A stretch of 64,000 nt of DNA from an uncultured Acetatifactor sp. (GCA_934433135.1 CAKRZO010000003.1:1-64000), one strand, 5' to 3'; positions 17,667 through 27,132 are shown, counted from the stretch's first letter. Numbers and translations are program-made. The notes: generated by a model from the letters alone, not told the origin.

Positions 17667-18110
17667 CTAACGTTCTTCATCCATCCGATCCAATTTGCTG
17701 ACTCTTCTTCTAAAATCTTCCTCATCCGAAAACCGGGCATGAAGAAACGTTTCAATCAAGTCAGTCGCCACAGAATAGCCTACTACCTGATTTCCCAATG
17801 TAATGACTTGAACATCATCATGTTCCACAGCCTGATGCGCAGAATAAATATCATGAACAACGCTGGCTCGGATCCCCTTTACCTTATTACATGCGATAGC
17901 AGCTCCTACCCCTGTTCCGCAGAACATAATTCCACGTTCTGCCTGCCCCTCCAGAATTGCAGAGCAAACTTTTTTGGCAACATCGGGAAAATCGACGGAC
18001 TCTTCCGTATAACAACCGCAATCCATTACTTCATAATTTTTATTCAGATAATCCAATACCTTCTGTTTTAAGGGAAAACCTGCATGATCCGATCCTATTA
18101 CAATTTTCAT
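17667..18110 (-). CDS. rpiB: Ribose-5-phosphate isomerase B / RpiB-LacAB family sugar-phosphate isomerase
   Basis: A 147-residue protein with the family's signature features: IGSDHAGFPLK at the N-terminus, YPDV-type segment DFPDVAKKV, and the catalytic cysteine loop GIMFCGTGVGAAIACNK followed by GIRASVVHD. It converts an aldose phosphate to a ketose phosphate (ribose-5-P or allose-6-P type). ATG 18110 lies four bases after the DUF4038 stop, so they are coupled. Placement inside a glycoside hydrolase operon suggests a role with the released sugar rather than the general pentose pathway. Confidence 0.9.
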   Translation of the reverse strand: MKIVIGSDHAGFPLKQKVLDYLNKNYEVMDCGCYTEESVDFPDVAKKVCSAILEGQAERGIMFCGTGVGAAIACNKVKGIRASVVHDIYSAHQAVEHDDVQVITLGNQVVGYSVATDLIETFLHARFSDEEDFRRRVSKLDRMDEER

Positions 18111-18114
18111 TCTC

Positions 18115-20004
18115 TTAACTCTCTTTCTTCTTAATATCCGGCATTGCCAAAAATTTATCATCAAATTCTCTTGGCGGATTCAACCTATATTCCTTATTCG
18201 TCTTTTCCAACATAAAGCCCCAATCTTTTGTATTATCTACTCGCGGCATGGAGATGAAACCATAAACCCCCACTTCTACTACCGTTGCTTCCTCATGGAA
18301 CCATTCTCCGGTTTTCGGTTCAAACCATGTCAACCGATACAAATCATAAGGATGCAGATTTCTCACAAAAAGTTTCGGGCAATCTTTCTCCAGATATCCT
18401 AAAATAAAATCTCTCTTTTCAGTTGCCGAGGCAAAAGCCCATCCTCTAAGACCCATGGGATCTCCCATTTTATTAGGAGTAAGAATCTCCGGATCCGGTC
18501 GAAGATTTCTGTATTTCAGTCCTTTTACCGTCAAAAACGGAATGATATTCTTTAACTGTTTGCCAGCCGGAAAATCAAAGATCTGCCACAGTTTCACATC
18601 GCAGCCTTCCTCTGTATTTGCGCTCCATCCCGCCGTAAATCCTGCCAGAATACCTCCGTAAGCTCCTGATATCAGACTGCCGAAATATCCGCTTCTGCAA
18701 TTCAAATTATCTTCTTCTGTATAAGGATCAGAAGCCGGTTTTGCACCGATAATATTTCCATCCTCATCGCGCAAATATAAAGATTGATGTCCCGAGTAAT
18801 ACGGCTCTCCGTTAATTGCAGGCATTTTACTTCTATAAAAACCATCTACCAAATGCCAGTAATAATCATGTTCTCTATAATTTGCCAGTTGGCTGAAGGT
18901 CATCCAATGCTGTTCGTCTGCTCCACCGAAGTTCACCAAAGAATGTGGCTGGGAATTGCATCCCATTAGGGTTCCGAAAGGCGGCTGACCATAAAGATCT
19001 ACAAATAAATTGATTGCCTCATTGTATTCTCTTGCATCAATTGACTGCAGCACACAATCAAAATGAATCGGGCTGAACAAAATATTACTCGTCTGATATC
19101 TGGCAAAAACATATTGAATAAATCTTGTATAAGTCATCGGCCAGTCATAATAATGTTTGAATACAGTAGAACAATCTCTCCTGGTCACCTCTATAAACAC
19201 TGTAAATCCATGATCATTCAGCCATTTGATCTTTTTATCCAACACTTTAAAATATTCCGGATTAATGCGATTCAAATCCGGAGCCACATCCTCGTACCCC
19301 GGAATGATCCCCGGGGTCTCAAAAGGGCGTCCTCCTTCATTGCTCATATCTTTTGCCTGAAGCGGCCCTTCTCCTTCTCTTGGTGGTCTGCATCCGTTGT
19401 CCGACCATGCGGAGCGCAGATATGTATGCATACCATCGTTCAGCTCAATCAAATTCGGCTTTCCGTCTCTGGCCCAAGTCGGAAATGCAGCAATCATACC
19501 TACTGTGTTATATCCCTGTTCACGTCGGATACGTGCCATATCTTTCATACTCATGTCCGGACCTACCGCCCTTTGTATTTCATCATCTGTCCATGCAAAG
19601 TGCTTTGTCGCAAGCGCCCACCAAGTATCACCTACCATAATATAGGGGCTGCCGTCAGCATATTGAAGGAAATGCCCATCCTCAGTTGCCTGAATCAGTC
19701 CCCTTCTAGTAGGATTTTCTTTTTTTTCTTCTTCACTCCACGGAATTGTTGCATAACTCCCCCGGACTCCGCACAATCCGTTGTCCTCTACACTGGCTTC
19801 CGTAATATAGTTCCAAATTCCCGGCTTCGTTGCCGTAACTCGAATTACATAACGATTTCCACCATTCCAGAATCCATAAACTTTCTTTCTGAAATCAGGT
19901 CCTTCTAATATTGCCCATACAACAACATCCGTATAAGGATTTTTGTATACCTTTTCCGAAACTAATTCAATCTCAATAGTTTCCCATACATGTATGATCT
20001 TCAT
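18115..20004 (-). CDS. DUF5060/DUF4038 glycoside hydrolase-like protein (GH140-related)
   Basis: A 629-residue protein without signal peptide. Residues 1-90 form an Ig-like DUF5060 domain (WETIEIELVSEKVYKNPYTDV). The core is a DUF4038 TIM barrel starting at GHFLQYADGSPYIMVGDTWW, with later FIEVTRRDCS, PINGEPYYSG and a C-terminal beta domain. DUF4038 proteins include the GH140 apiosidases, so it may cut an unusual pentose linkage, but the substrate is not proven. The start has AAGGAGA upstream. It lies between the transporter and rpiB. Confidence 0.85.
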   Translation of the reverse strand: MKIIHVWETIEIELVSEKVYKNPYTDVVVWAILEGPDFRKKVYGFWNGGNRYVIRVTATKPGIWNYITEASVEDNGLCGVRGSYATIPWSEEEKKENPTRRGLIQATEDGHFLQYADGSPYIMVGDTWWALATKHFAWTDDEIQRAVGPDMSMKDMARIRREQGYNTVGMIAAFPTWARDGKPNLIELNDGMHTYLRSAWSDNGCRPPREGEGPLQAKDMSNEGGRPFETPGIIPGYEDVAPDLNRINPEYFKVLDKKIKWLNDHGFTVFIEVTRRDCSTVFKHYYDWPMTYTRFIQYVFARYQTSNILFSPIHFDCVLQSIDAREYNEAINLFVDLYGQPPFGTLMGCNSQPHSLVNFGGADEQHWMTFSQLANYREHDYYWHLVDGFYRSKMPAINGEPYYSGHQSLYLRDEDGNIIGAKPASDPYTEEDNLNCRSGYFGSLISGAYGGILAGFTAGWSANTEEGCDVKLWQIFDFPAGKQLKNIIPFLTVKGLKYRNLRPDPEILTPNKMGDPMGLRGWAFASATEKRDFILGYLEKDCPKLFVRNLHPYDLYRLTWFEPKTGEWFHEEATVVEVGVYGFISMPRVDNTKDWGFMLEKTNKEYRLNPPREFDDKFLAMPDIKKKES

Positions 20005-20099
20005 CGTAGTATCTCCTTATCATTCTATTTTTTGCAACACTTTTACTGTGTACCCATTCAGGGACGTTTTTCGTCTAAAGGCACTTGTCTTTTGTGCAC

Positions 20100-20990
20100 C
20101 TACCCCTTAATAGATCCAACTGTCAGCCCCTTGGCAAATTGCTCCTGAAAACATGGATAAATAACCATAATCGGGATTACTGCGACTACCGCTATGGCCA
20201 TACGAACACTGGTTGTTGGAATAGCATTGGCATAATCTGAAGCATATCCACCAACATCACTGGTAGAAAGAAATGTAATCTGTTGAAGCATCCGGTTCAA
20301 GATATTTTGAATGTTAAATAATTTAGGGTTCGTTAAATAATATAATCCATTTCTCCAGTCATTCCAATATGCAATCCCTTGCATCAATCCAATAGAAGCT
20401 AAAATAGGCTTGGAAAAAGGAATTACAACAGAATAAAAGATCTTAAACTCTCCGGCACCGTCGACCCTTGCAGCTTCTATCACCTCTCGGGGGACACTTG
20501 CTCTAAAATAATTGGTAGCTATCATGATCAAAAAACCATTCGTAACAAGACTTGGCAAAAGCAATGCCCAAATTGTATTTTTTATATGAAGTGTTCCGGT
20601 ATACCATAAGTACGTAGATACAAGCCCGCCATTAAACAACATGGAAAATACAACGAGGAAGGAAAGGACCTTTTTCCCCGGCAAATCGGACTCTGCCAAA
20701 ACATAGGAAAGCATAGCTGTAATCAGAAGTCCTGCTGCCGTACCTACTGCAGTAACTCCTAATGTAATCCCATATGCCCGAAAGATCGTCCTTCCCTGTT
20801 CAAAAAGATACCTGTATGCTTCTAAACTAAATCGCTTTGGTAAGATACTATATCCATACTTTAGCAAAGTTGTCTCCTCCGTAACAGAAGCCATAAACAA
20901 AAGCAGAAAAGGGAAAATGCATGCCAAAGAAACTATCATCAAAATGATATGGGCAAAAAGTTCAAATTTTTTATTGTACTTATTATTCAC
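20100..20990 (-). CDS. Carbohydrate ABC transporter permease (LplC/MalG type)
   Basis: A 296-residue membrane protein with six helices and the binding-protein-dependent permease EAA loop (EVIEAARVDGAGEFKIFYSVVIPFSKPIL, residues 180-210), which docks on the ATPase. GTG start after CAGGAGG. No ATPase is encoded nearby; a shared MsmK-type ATPase elsewhere is normal for this class. Second permease of the operon, 14 bp after the first. Confidence 0.95.
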   Translation of the reverse strand: MNNKYNKKFELFAHIILMIVSLACIFPFLLLFMASVTEETTLLKYGYSILPKRFSLEAYRYLFEQGRTIFRAYGITLGVTAVGTAAGLLITAMLSYVLAESDLPGKKVLSFLVVFSMLFNGGLVSTYLWYTGTLHIKNTIWALLLPSLVTNGFLIMIATNYFRASVPREVIEAARVDGAGEFKIFYSVVIPFSKPILASIGLMQGIAYWNDWRNGLYYLTNPKLFNIQNILNRMLQQITFLSTSDVGGYASDYANAIPTTSVRMAIAVVAVIPIMVIYPCFQEQFAKGLTVGSIKG

Positions 20991-21004
20991 ATCTAACCTC
21001 CTGC

Positions 21005-21925
21005 CTAAAACAAGGCATTATCGCTGTCTATTTTACGAATCACCGCATTAGCTGTCACTACCAAAACAAATCCCACTACTGACTGATATAAGCTTGCCGC
21101 TGACGACATCCCGTAATCGCCCAAATTAAACAATGCTCTATAAACATATGTGTCAATAACATTCGTAGCAGAATAAATTGCTCCCGAATCCATTGGAACC
21201 TGATAAAACAATCCGAAATCCGAATAAAATATCCTTCCGATCGCCAGTATTGTCATAACAATTACCGTTGACTTAAGACTCGGAATTGTGATATGAACAA
21301 TCCGGCGTATCGTAGATGCACCATCTACCATAGCTGCTTCATATAAGCTGGTATCAATTCCTACAATAACTGCGTAATAAATAATGGTATTGTAACCAAA
21401 AGACTTCCAGCAATGTACCAACGTCAGAATAAATGGCCAATATTTTGCTTCATTGTACCAGAGAATTGGTTTTCCCCCCATCCGAGTTACCAAATGATTT
21501 GCAAGACCGGTATCCATACTTAAAAATGCATATACAATATAACTTACCACCACTATTGAAATCAGATAAGGCAACAGAATAACAGTCTGATAAGTTTTTA
21601 AAAATGCTTTTTTACGTATTTCATTTAAAAGTATGGCAATAAAAACTGCCAACGAAGTTCCTATAATAATAAAACCGGCATTATACAACACCGTGTTTCT
21701 GGTTATAATCCACGCATCCTGCGTTTTAAAGAGATATTGAAAATTATCGAATCCCGACCATGGGCTTTTCCAAATGCCGTCCCGAACATTAAAATTCTTA
21801 AAGGCCAGAACAATTCCGACCATCGGAATGTAGTTGTTGACGATCAAATACAAAATCCCGGGCAACGCCATCACATACATTGGCCAATGCCGCCATATTC
21901 GAACAAATATTTTTTTATTTTCCAT
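21005..21925 (-). CDS. Carbohydrate ABC transporter permease (LplB/MalF type)
   Basis: A 306-residue six-helix permease. N-terminus MENKKIFVRIWRHWPMYVMA then YLIVNNYIPMVGIVLAFKNFN is typical of LplB. The EAA loop is SLYEAAMVDGASTIRRIVHITIPSLK. ATG 21925 is preferred over the longer frame because GGAAAG precedes it and the upstream part is not conserved in character. Forms the channel with the 20100-20990 permease. Confidence 0.95.
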   Translation of the reverse strand: MENKKIFVRIWRHWPMYVMALPGILYLIVNNYIPMVGIVLAFKNFNVRDGIWKSPWSGFDNFQYLFKTQDAWIITRNTVLYNAGFIIIGTSLAVFIAILLNEIRKKAFLKTYQTVILLPYLISIVVVSYIVYAFLSMDTGLANHLVTRMGGKPILWYNEAKYWPFILTLVHCWKSFGYNTIIYYAVIVGIDTSLYEAAMVDGASTIRRIVHITIPSLKSTVIVMTILAIGRIFYSDFGLFYQVPMDSGAIYSATNVIDTYVYRALFNLGDYGMSSAASLYQSVVGFVLVVTANAVIRKIDSDNALF

Positions 21926-22032
21926 ATTGTCTTTCCTGCTCTGTTCGTAGGATCCGCCGCACCTGTTCGCCGGACAATATAACATGTCCCGGCGTAACAT
22001 ACCTATGCAGCGATCCCACATTAAACTTCTAT

Positions 22033-23562
22033 CTACTCACTTTTCAAAAATGCATCCAGCTGAATCTGCTTTTCACGAATCACAGCCTGTATACCGGATG
22101 CTTCGTATTTTTGATTCATTTCATCCAGCTTGTCCAGTCCAACACTTCCTGTTTCAAGTGCCCGTACATATTCTTTTTTTACTGCCTGGCATGCCGCATA
22201 CTCATTTTTTACATTAGAACTGTCAAATACGAAACCTGCTGCCATAGAAAGCTCTGCATTATCATTAAATGCTTTTGTCTGCTCCCACAAATCCAGATCG
22301 TTTCCTTCCCATAAATAAGAGAGAAACTGATTACCGAATACCCAGCCGAGATTCAGGTACCAGCCACTGCTGTTTGCATCCACCCCATCCGGGAAGGTAA
22401 TATGCCCATCTTCGGTTTTTACATAATGAGTTCCTTCAATTCCCCAATTCAATGTATTAAAAAAATCTGCATTTGTGTACATTAAATTAAGTAATTGCAT
22501 TGATTTTGCGGGATACTGAGCCTGATAAGGAATTGACCACATTGCCGTCTGTAAGCTGTACGTAGTAACAATATCCGTCCCTATGTGTACTCCCACCAGT
22601 TCCTGACCACACATATTCATCTGATTTTTCACCTGACCCGGTTTCATATTATTAGGCCAGCATGCAACGGTTCCCGCCTGGACTGCCTCTTGCCAAAGTG
22701 CGGAAGTAGTTGCTGCATCCTTATTGATATATCCTGCTTCATACCAGGAATGGATCAATTCCACCCTTTCCCTATACTCATCCGTGGCATATTGATTCAC
22801 AACGGTGCCGCTTTCATCGAATGCCAATAAAGTCCCGAGAGAATCACCCAGTTGATCACTGAATGTGGCTGTTAAACTGGAATATTGACTGCCATTTAAA
22901 AACATCGGTGCAAAATTCTCTCCTTCGCCCTCTTTAATAGTCTTCAAAACTTCCGTTAAATCTTCCCAATTTTCAATTCTTTCTACATCAATTTGATATT
23001 TATCAATATAGGATTTCAAAAACATTACACCTGCCGATGTTGCAAGGTCTCTTAAAGTAGGCACTGCATAAGTTACACCTGCCACTTTTCCTCCTACAAT
23101 ATAGTCACCAAGTTCAGCCTTTAATTCCGATCCGTATTCTTCCAATAATTCATCAAGTTCAATTAAATAATTTTTGTTTACCATAGTAGACAACGGTTGA
23201 TTCGTCATCCCGGTAAAGATCAAATCAACAGACTCGCTGCTATCACTCATAACGAGATTGAACTGTTCCACCCAGGAAGCATACGCAATCGGTTCCAGTT
23301 TCACCTTGGCATTTATTTCTTTCAGCGCAATTTCACTCAATGCAGCTTCTATTGTTTCTGTATCGGAAGGAGCTGCATTAACATATGGGAATATTATTTT
23401 TAAAATTAGAGGAGCCTCGTCTTCTGTTATCTCCTCTTCCTGGCTTCTTTTAACATCCGAAGTGCTTTCTTTTGAAGTCTCACCTTTACCCGATTTTCCA
23501 CACCCAAACAATGAAATTATCATTGTTGTCATCAATAATACCGCAAATAATTTTTTCCTCAT
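22033..23562 (-). CDS. Extracellular sugar-binding lipoprotein (LplA-like)
   Basis: A 509-residue lipoprotein with a signal peptide ending in a lipobox (MIISLFGCGKSG), a Ser/Glu-rich linker, and a type I solute-binding fold. The C-terminal region (NDNAELSMAAGFVFDSSNVKNE) matches the DUF3502-like end of LplA proteins. It captures oligosaccharide outside the membrane for the two permeases. First gene of the operon, under the promoter at 23745-23773. Start after AAAGGAGGAAAAC. Confidence 0.95.
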   Translation of the reverse strand: MRKKLFAVLLMTTMIISLFGCGKSGKGETSKESTSDVKRSQEEEITEDEAPLILKIIFPYVNAAPSDTETIEAALSEIALKEINAKVKLEPIAYASWVEQFNLVMSDSSESVDLIFTGMTNQPLSTMVNKNYLIELDELLEEYGSELKAELGDYIVGGKVAGVTYAVPTLRDLATSAGVMFLKSYIDKYQIDVERIENWEDLTEVLKTIKEGEGENFAPMFLNGSQYSSLTATFSDQLGDSLGTLLAFDESGTVVNQYATDEYRERVELIHSWYEAGYINKDAATTSALWQEAVQAGTVACWPNNMKPGQVKNQMNMCGQELVGVHIGTDIVTTYSLQTAMWSIPYQAQYPAKSMQLLNLMYTNADFFNTLNWGIEGTHYVKTEDGHITFPDGVDANSSGWYLNLGWVFGNQFLSYLWEGNDLDLWEQTKAFNDNAELSMAAGFVFDSSNVKNEYAACQAVKKEYVRALETGSVGLDKLDEMNQKYEASGIQAVIREKQIQLDAFLKSE

Positions 23563-23721
23563 AGTTTTCCTCCTTTGGATTATGAGAGACTCTTGTTATC
23601 TTTGACAGACATACTGCCCGGATAACCTCTTTGAACAACAGTTGCTTGTCAAGTTTCCTCTGATCGGTAAATCCTTGCCTTATGGCTTATTCTCTTCTTC
23701 CTATCAGAACACAAGCTAAAA

Positions 23722-23735
23722 TGAGAACGTTTTCA
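23722..23735. promoter_or_regulatory. LacI-family operator 1
   Basis: Palindrome TGAGAACGTTTTCA with central CG, typical of LacI/GalR operators. It lies just downstream of the -10 of the transporter operon promoter and should block transcription when bound. Confidence 0.8.
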
Positions 23736-23744
23736 TTTTTATTA

Positions 23745-23773
23745 ATAATATCACGCCGTTCTTTTCTTGTCAA
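23745..23773 (-). promoter_or_regulatory. Promoter of the ABC-DUF4038-rpiB-GH3 operon
   Basis: On the minus strand TTGACA (23768-23773), a 17-bp spacer and TATTAT (23745-23750). The leader to the first gene is about 175 bases. Confidence 0.8.
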
Positions 23774-23828
23774 TACGTATATTATTTACAAATCCAGTTT
23801 TTGCATTTTGTGCAATTTTTATTCTTTA

Positions 23829-23842
23829 GGAAAACGTTCTCA
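23829..23842. promoter_or_regulatory. LacI-family operator 2
   Basis: GGAAAACGTTCTCA, the same dyad as operator 1, with its centre 107 bp away (about ten helical turns). It sits just upstream of the regulator's own promoter. Confidence 0.75.
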
Positions 23843-23858
23843 TTTTTTGAGATTGTAA

Positions 23859-23887
23859 TTGACTTTTTTTGCATTTTGCGTCATAAT
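23859..23887 (+). promoter_or_regulatory. Promoter of the LacI-type regulator
   Basis: TTGACT (23859-23864), 17-bp spacer, CATAAT (23882-23887), 73 bp before the start codon. Confidence 0.65.
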
Positions 23888-23960
23888 AAAAAAACAGAGC
23901 AACATTTATAAATTAAGAAATTCCGAGACTGCTCTTAAAAAGCATATGGAGGAACCCTCT

Positions 23961-24974
23961 ATGAGTATAACCATTAAAGATGTGGCAAAGATCGCAAATG
24001 TATCTGTCTCCACTGTCTCCCGCGTTTTAAACGAAGAATCAAACGTAAAACTTCAGACGGTTCAGAAAGTCAAAGATGCAATGAAACAGTGCAACTATGT
24101 ACCAAATAATCTTGCCCGCGGTTTAAAATCCAATTCCTCTCACACCATTGGATTTTTAGTATCGGATATTTCTAACAGTCATTTTACCGTAATGGCCAAA
24201 AGAATAGAAACTCTTTTGCGCAAAAACGATTTTAATATGATCATTTGTAGTACCGATGAAAACAAAGAGCAGGAATTGTCCTACATAAATCATTTAATGA
24301 GTTCACAAATTGACGGCATTATTCTCAATACTACCGGTTACAATAACAGTAAAATAGTTAAGATAAGTCAGAATTTGCCTACCGTCCTTATTGAAAGAAA
24401 AATATCACACCCGGAATTTCGCGGAGATTATATCAGTTCTAACAACAGGGACGGTATCTATCAAATGGCTAAAAAATTACTTACGCTTGGTCACCGCAAA
24501 ATCGGCTTTATCAATTGCGAGGCTAATATCAGTACCGGAGTCGAACGTTATGAAGGTTTTAAAAATGCATTGAATGAGGCTGGTATCGACATTTCCAATA
24601 ATTATCCTTATCTATTTACAAGTGACTCCTTTAGCATTGAAAATGGTTTTTCAGGATGCAGTTTCCTCATGCAGATGCAAAATCGACCAACGGCAATTAT
24701 TGCAGCAAATAATACTTTGGCCATCGGTATGCTGCGCTACCTTCGTCTGGCCAATATAAAAATTCCAGAAGATGTCTCTGTTTTATCTTACGGAAACATA
24801 GATAACAGCGATCTTTTTTTTGTTAACTCCGGACACACAACACTAAATCCTGTCATGATCGGAGAAAAAGCTGCCGAATGTATCTTAAGCAGAATCGCTG
24901 CTCCTAATCAGAATAACAGAGAAATTATTTTCGAGCCTACCCTTTTAACAAATTCAAGTGTCATGCCGCTGTAG
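23961..24974 (+). CDS. LacI family transcriptional regulator
   Basis: A 337-residue repressor. The N-terminal helix-turn-helix with hinge is complete (ITIKDVAKIANVSVSTVSRVLNEES, residues 3-27). The effector domain begins TIGFLVSDISNSHFTVMAKRIE and ends with the usual GEKAAECILSRI. ATG 23961 is chosen because GGAGG lies 8 bases before it, while the in-frame ATG at 23946 overlaps that site. Divergent from the oligosaccharide operon, whose control region carries two matching operators; it almost certainly represses that operon until a sugar from it binds. Confidence 0.93.
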   Translation: MSITIKDVAKIANVSVSTVSRVLNEESNVKLQTVQKVKDAMKQCNYVPNNLARGLKSNSSHTIGFLVSDISNSHFTVMAKRIETLLRKNDFNMIICSTDENKEQELSYINHLMSSQIDGIILNTTGYNNSKIVKISQNLPTVLIERKISHPEFRGDYISSNNRDGIYQMAKKLLTLGHRKIGFINCEANISTGVERYEGFKNALNEAGIDISNNYPYLFTSDSFSIENGFSGCSFLMQMQNRPTAIIAANNTLAIGMLRYLRLANIKIPEDVSVLSYGNIDNSDLFFVNSGHTTLNPVMIGEKAAECILSRIAAPNQNNREIIFEPTLLTNSSVMPL

Positions 24975-25013
24975 CCATCAAATCTCTTGTTTTATTGGTA
25001 TTAAGCAGCATAT

Positions 25014-25907
25014 TTAAGATTTAATGCGGCGCAGCAGTCCGGCTGTCAGCAGGTTATAAAGCCGTGTATTCTGTGCAGCGCTGCCCCGATAACCGTTAAT
25101 GCCGTTTGCCAGGGCGATCTTTTTCCGGAAACGGTAAGCGGAATCAAATCCCATACTTTTCATGGCACAGACCAGTGTGGTCTTGGGGCCGGTATAAGCC
25201 GGGTAGTATACAGAGCGGTCGGCTCTTGAGCCAATGGTCGAGTTTTGGTTCGGGTTTTGGCTCTGGTTTTGATTTGGATTCGGTTCCAGGTTCGGATCCG
25301 GTGCCGTTTCCGAATTGTCCTCCGTATTCCTCACCTTCAGTCCCAGAACGAAGACCAGGAATTTTTCAATTCCTTCCGCGGTCTTCTGCGCATGTTCTTC
25401 GGTCAGAATGACCGGCACGTCACGGCTGCTGTCCATGAATCCGTTCTCCAGCAAAAAGGCCGGTGCTTTCGTCTTTTTCAATACATAAAAACCATGCCTT
25501 ACTACCGGGGTACTGCGGTCTCCCTTAAGACCGGTATGGCCTACCACCTCCCGGTAAAGATAAATTGCCTGCACCGTCCGTTCCGCCCTAGAGGAATCAT
25601 AATAAACCACGGTTCCTCCGCTTTCCTTTCCACCGGCTCCGGCATTGTGGTGAATCGAAAGAAAAAGATCCGCTCCGGCGGCATTTGCCGCCTTAACCCG
25701 GTTGGCCAGGCTGATATCCTGCAGACCTGTGGTATCATCCGTCCGCAGGATCGTACAGTCATATTTTTTCATCCGTTCTTCCACCAGATCCGCCACACGG
25801 TCATTCAGGTCATGTTCTCTGGTTTCTTTCGGATCCAGTTTTTTTAAACATCGTTTCCCCGGGGTATTATGACCGTGTCCCGCATCAATTGCTATGATTC
25901 TGCTCAT
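25014..25907 (-). CDS. N-acetylmuramoyl-L-alanine amidase (phage-type endolysin)
   Basis: A 297-residue endolysin. Residues 1-180 form an Amidase_3 domain with the zinc and catalytic residues visible (IDAGHGHNTPG, FLSIHHNAGA, FLLENGFMD). A Pro/Asn/Gln linker repeat (PDPNLEPNPNQNQSQNPNQN) joins a 65-residue C-terminal domain that may bind the wall. There is no signal peptide, so export needs the holin. ATG 25907 lies inside the last 23 bases of the holin gene. Last gene of the tail cassette; it would lyse the producing cell. Confidence 0.9.
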   Translation of the reverse strand: MSRIIAIDAGHGHNTPGKRCLKKLDPKETREHDLNDRVADLVEERMKKYDCTILRTDDTTGLQDISLANRVKAANAAGADLFLSIHHNAGAGGKESGGTVVYYDSSRAERTVQAIYLYREVVGHTGLKGDRSTPVVRHGFYVLKKTKAPAFLLENGFMDSSRDVPVILTEEHAQKTAEGIEKFLVFVLGLKVRNTEDNSETAPDPNLEPNPNQNQSQNPNQNSTIGSRADRSVYYPAYTGPKTTLVCAMKSMGFDSAYRFRKKIALANGINGYRGSAAQNTRLYNLLTAGLLRRIKS

Positions 25908-26115
25908 CTGTCTGTTTTCCCCACTTTCGTTTGTAGCTGGCGGTGCTGATCCCCAGAAGGATTCCCAGGGAGGTATCAATCGCCATAATGGTTCCTACTA
26001 CCTGCTCGCTGTAAGGCAGCTGCCAGATATCAGCCAGCGCAAAGTACAGTGTGCCGGCGGCAGGCAGCAGATACATGGCAACCCACTTAAAGATATCATA
26101 TAGTTTATTGTTCAT
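25885..26115 (-). CDS. Phage holin (r1t-like family)
   Basis: A 76-residue protein with two hydrophobic helices (WVAMYLLPAAGTLYFALADIW; VVGTIMAIDTSLGILLGIST) and a basic C-terminus (YKRKWGK), matching the small r1t-type phage holins. It would form membrane holes at a set time and let the amidase reach the peptidoglycan. It overlaps the amidase gene, the normal holin-endolysin pairing. Confidence 0.88.
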   Translation of the reverse strand: MNNKLYDIFKWVAMYLLPAAGTLYFALADIWQLPYSEQVVGTIMAIDTSLGILLGISTASYKRKWGKQTDEQNHSN

Positions 26116-26175
26116 TTTCGTCTCTCTCCATTCTAAGGAATAAACCTGTATGCCCTTGTAAAGTTTATTCCGTTT

Positions 26176-27123
26176 TTAGCTGCTGTGCGTCATTAAGATC
26201 TCTGTAATAAACATATAGTTTGAGCCGTAAGTATCGCTATCTTTGGCATCAAAAAATAATTCCCAGGAAGATCCCGTTACACTTACATAAGCTTCCTGTA
26301 TTACACCATTCGTGTTTTCAAGAGTCTGCCCGTTGATCGCCGCCAGACCGGTGCCGCCGGTAGCAAAATAAGTCGCGTATTTTACCCGGCACAGATTACA
26401 GCCTCTGGTCACAATCACAGCGGATGCCCGTCCGACTGCCTGGGCGGATCCGTTGGCCTGGATCTCAACCTGTACTTTTGCTGCAGACTGAGAGTGACCA
26501 AGAGTACCATTATTATACAGATCCCGGAAGGTCCAGATCAGGCTGTCAAGCGCTACCGTGAAGGGTACGGCTTTCCACTGGGCATAGAGTGTTGTACTGC
26601 TTGTCAGTGTAAGGGTATCTCCCGGATTATAATTAGTCGTAGCGGAAGACCACCATACAAAGGAATAATCCGTTCTGGTAAAGCCGCAGGTCTTTACGGT
26701 ATATACCGGTGCGCCGCTTATGTTTCCATTGTTATAATACTGATACTTCGTCTCTGCCGCTGTGCTTCCTCCGGTATTTTGATTGCCATCATAAGTCAGC
26801 GTAATTGCTTTTCCGAATACCGCATAAAGCGTTAACGACTCCCCTTCCATGGTCTTTTGTGTCAGTACGTCACCGGAAGCAGTCTGATCCGTGCGCCAGC
26901 CCAGGAAGGTATATCCCGTCTTCTGCGGGGTAAAAGTGGCAGGTGCCAGGACACTTGCGCCGTCCGCAACTTCTTCCTCATAGCTTTTACCGGTATCTAT
27001 CACATAGGTGACCACGTTTCCGGCGCTGTATAACAATTCCGACCCCAAATAGACCTTTCTTACGGCAGCGGATCCCAGATAAATTCCTTTCACGGCGGAG
27101 CTGCCCAAATATATTTTCGCCAT
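26176..27123 (-). CDS. Tail-tip protein with InlB-type beta repeats
   Basis: A 315-residue protein. The N-terminus repeats one motif three times (KIYLGSSAVKG, IYLGSAAVRK, VYLGSELLYS), a pattern seen at the start of distal tail proteins. Two InlB B-type (Listeria-Bacteroides) repeats follow, with GYTFLGWRTDQTASGD and TLYAVF / TTLYAQW. The last 110 residues are a separate beta domain. Its position between the hub proteins and the holin suggests a receptor-binding or adhesive tail protein. Function is inferred from position and repeats. Confidence 0.7.
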   Translation of the reverse strand: MAKIYLGSSAVKGIYLGSAAVRKVYLGSELLYSAGNVVTYVIDTGKSYEEEVADGASVLAPATFTPQKTGYTFLGWRTDQTASGDVLTQKTMEGESLTLYAVFGKAITLTYDGNQNTGGSTAAETKYQYYNNGNISGAPVYTVKTCGFTRTDYSFVWWSSATTNYNPGDTLTLTSSTTLYAQWKAVPFTVALDSLIWTFRDLYNNGTLGHSQSAAKVQVEIQANGSAQAVGRASAVIVTRGCNLCRVKYATYFATGGTGLAAINGQTLENTNGVIQEAYVSVTGSSWELFFDAKDSDTYGSNYMFITEILMTHSS

Positions 27124-27132
27124 AGCCGCCTC

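Noticed and set aside
19063..19908. 281-residue plus-strand open frame
   Set aside because: It is antisense to the DUF4038 gene and rich in Cys/Ile/His runs typical of a shadow frame.
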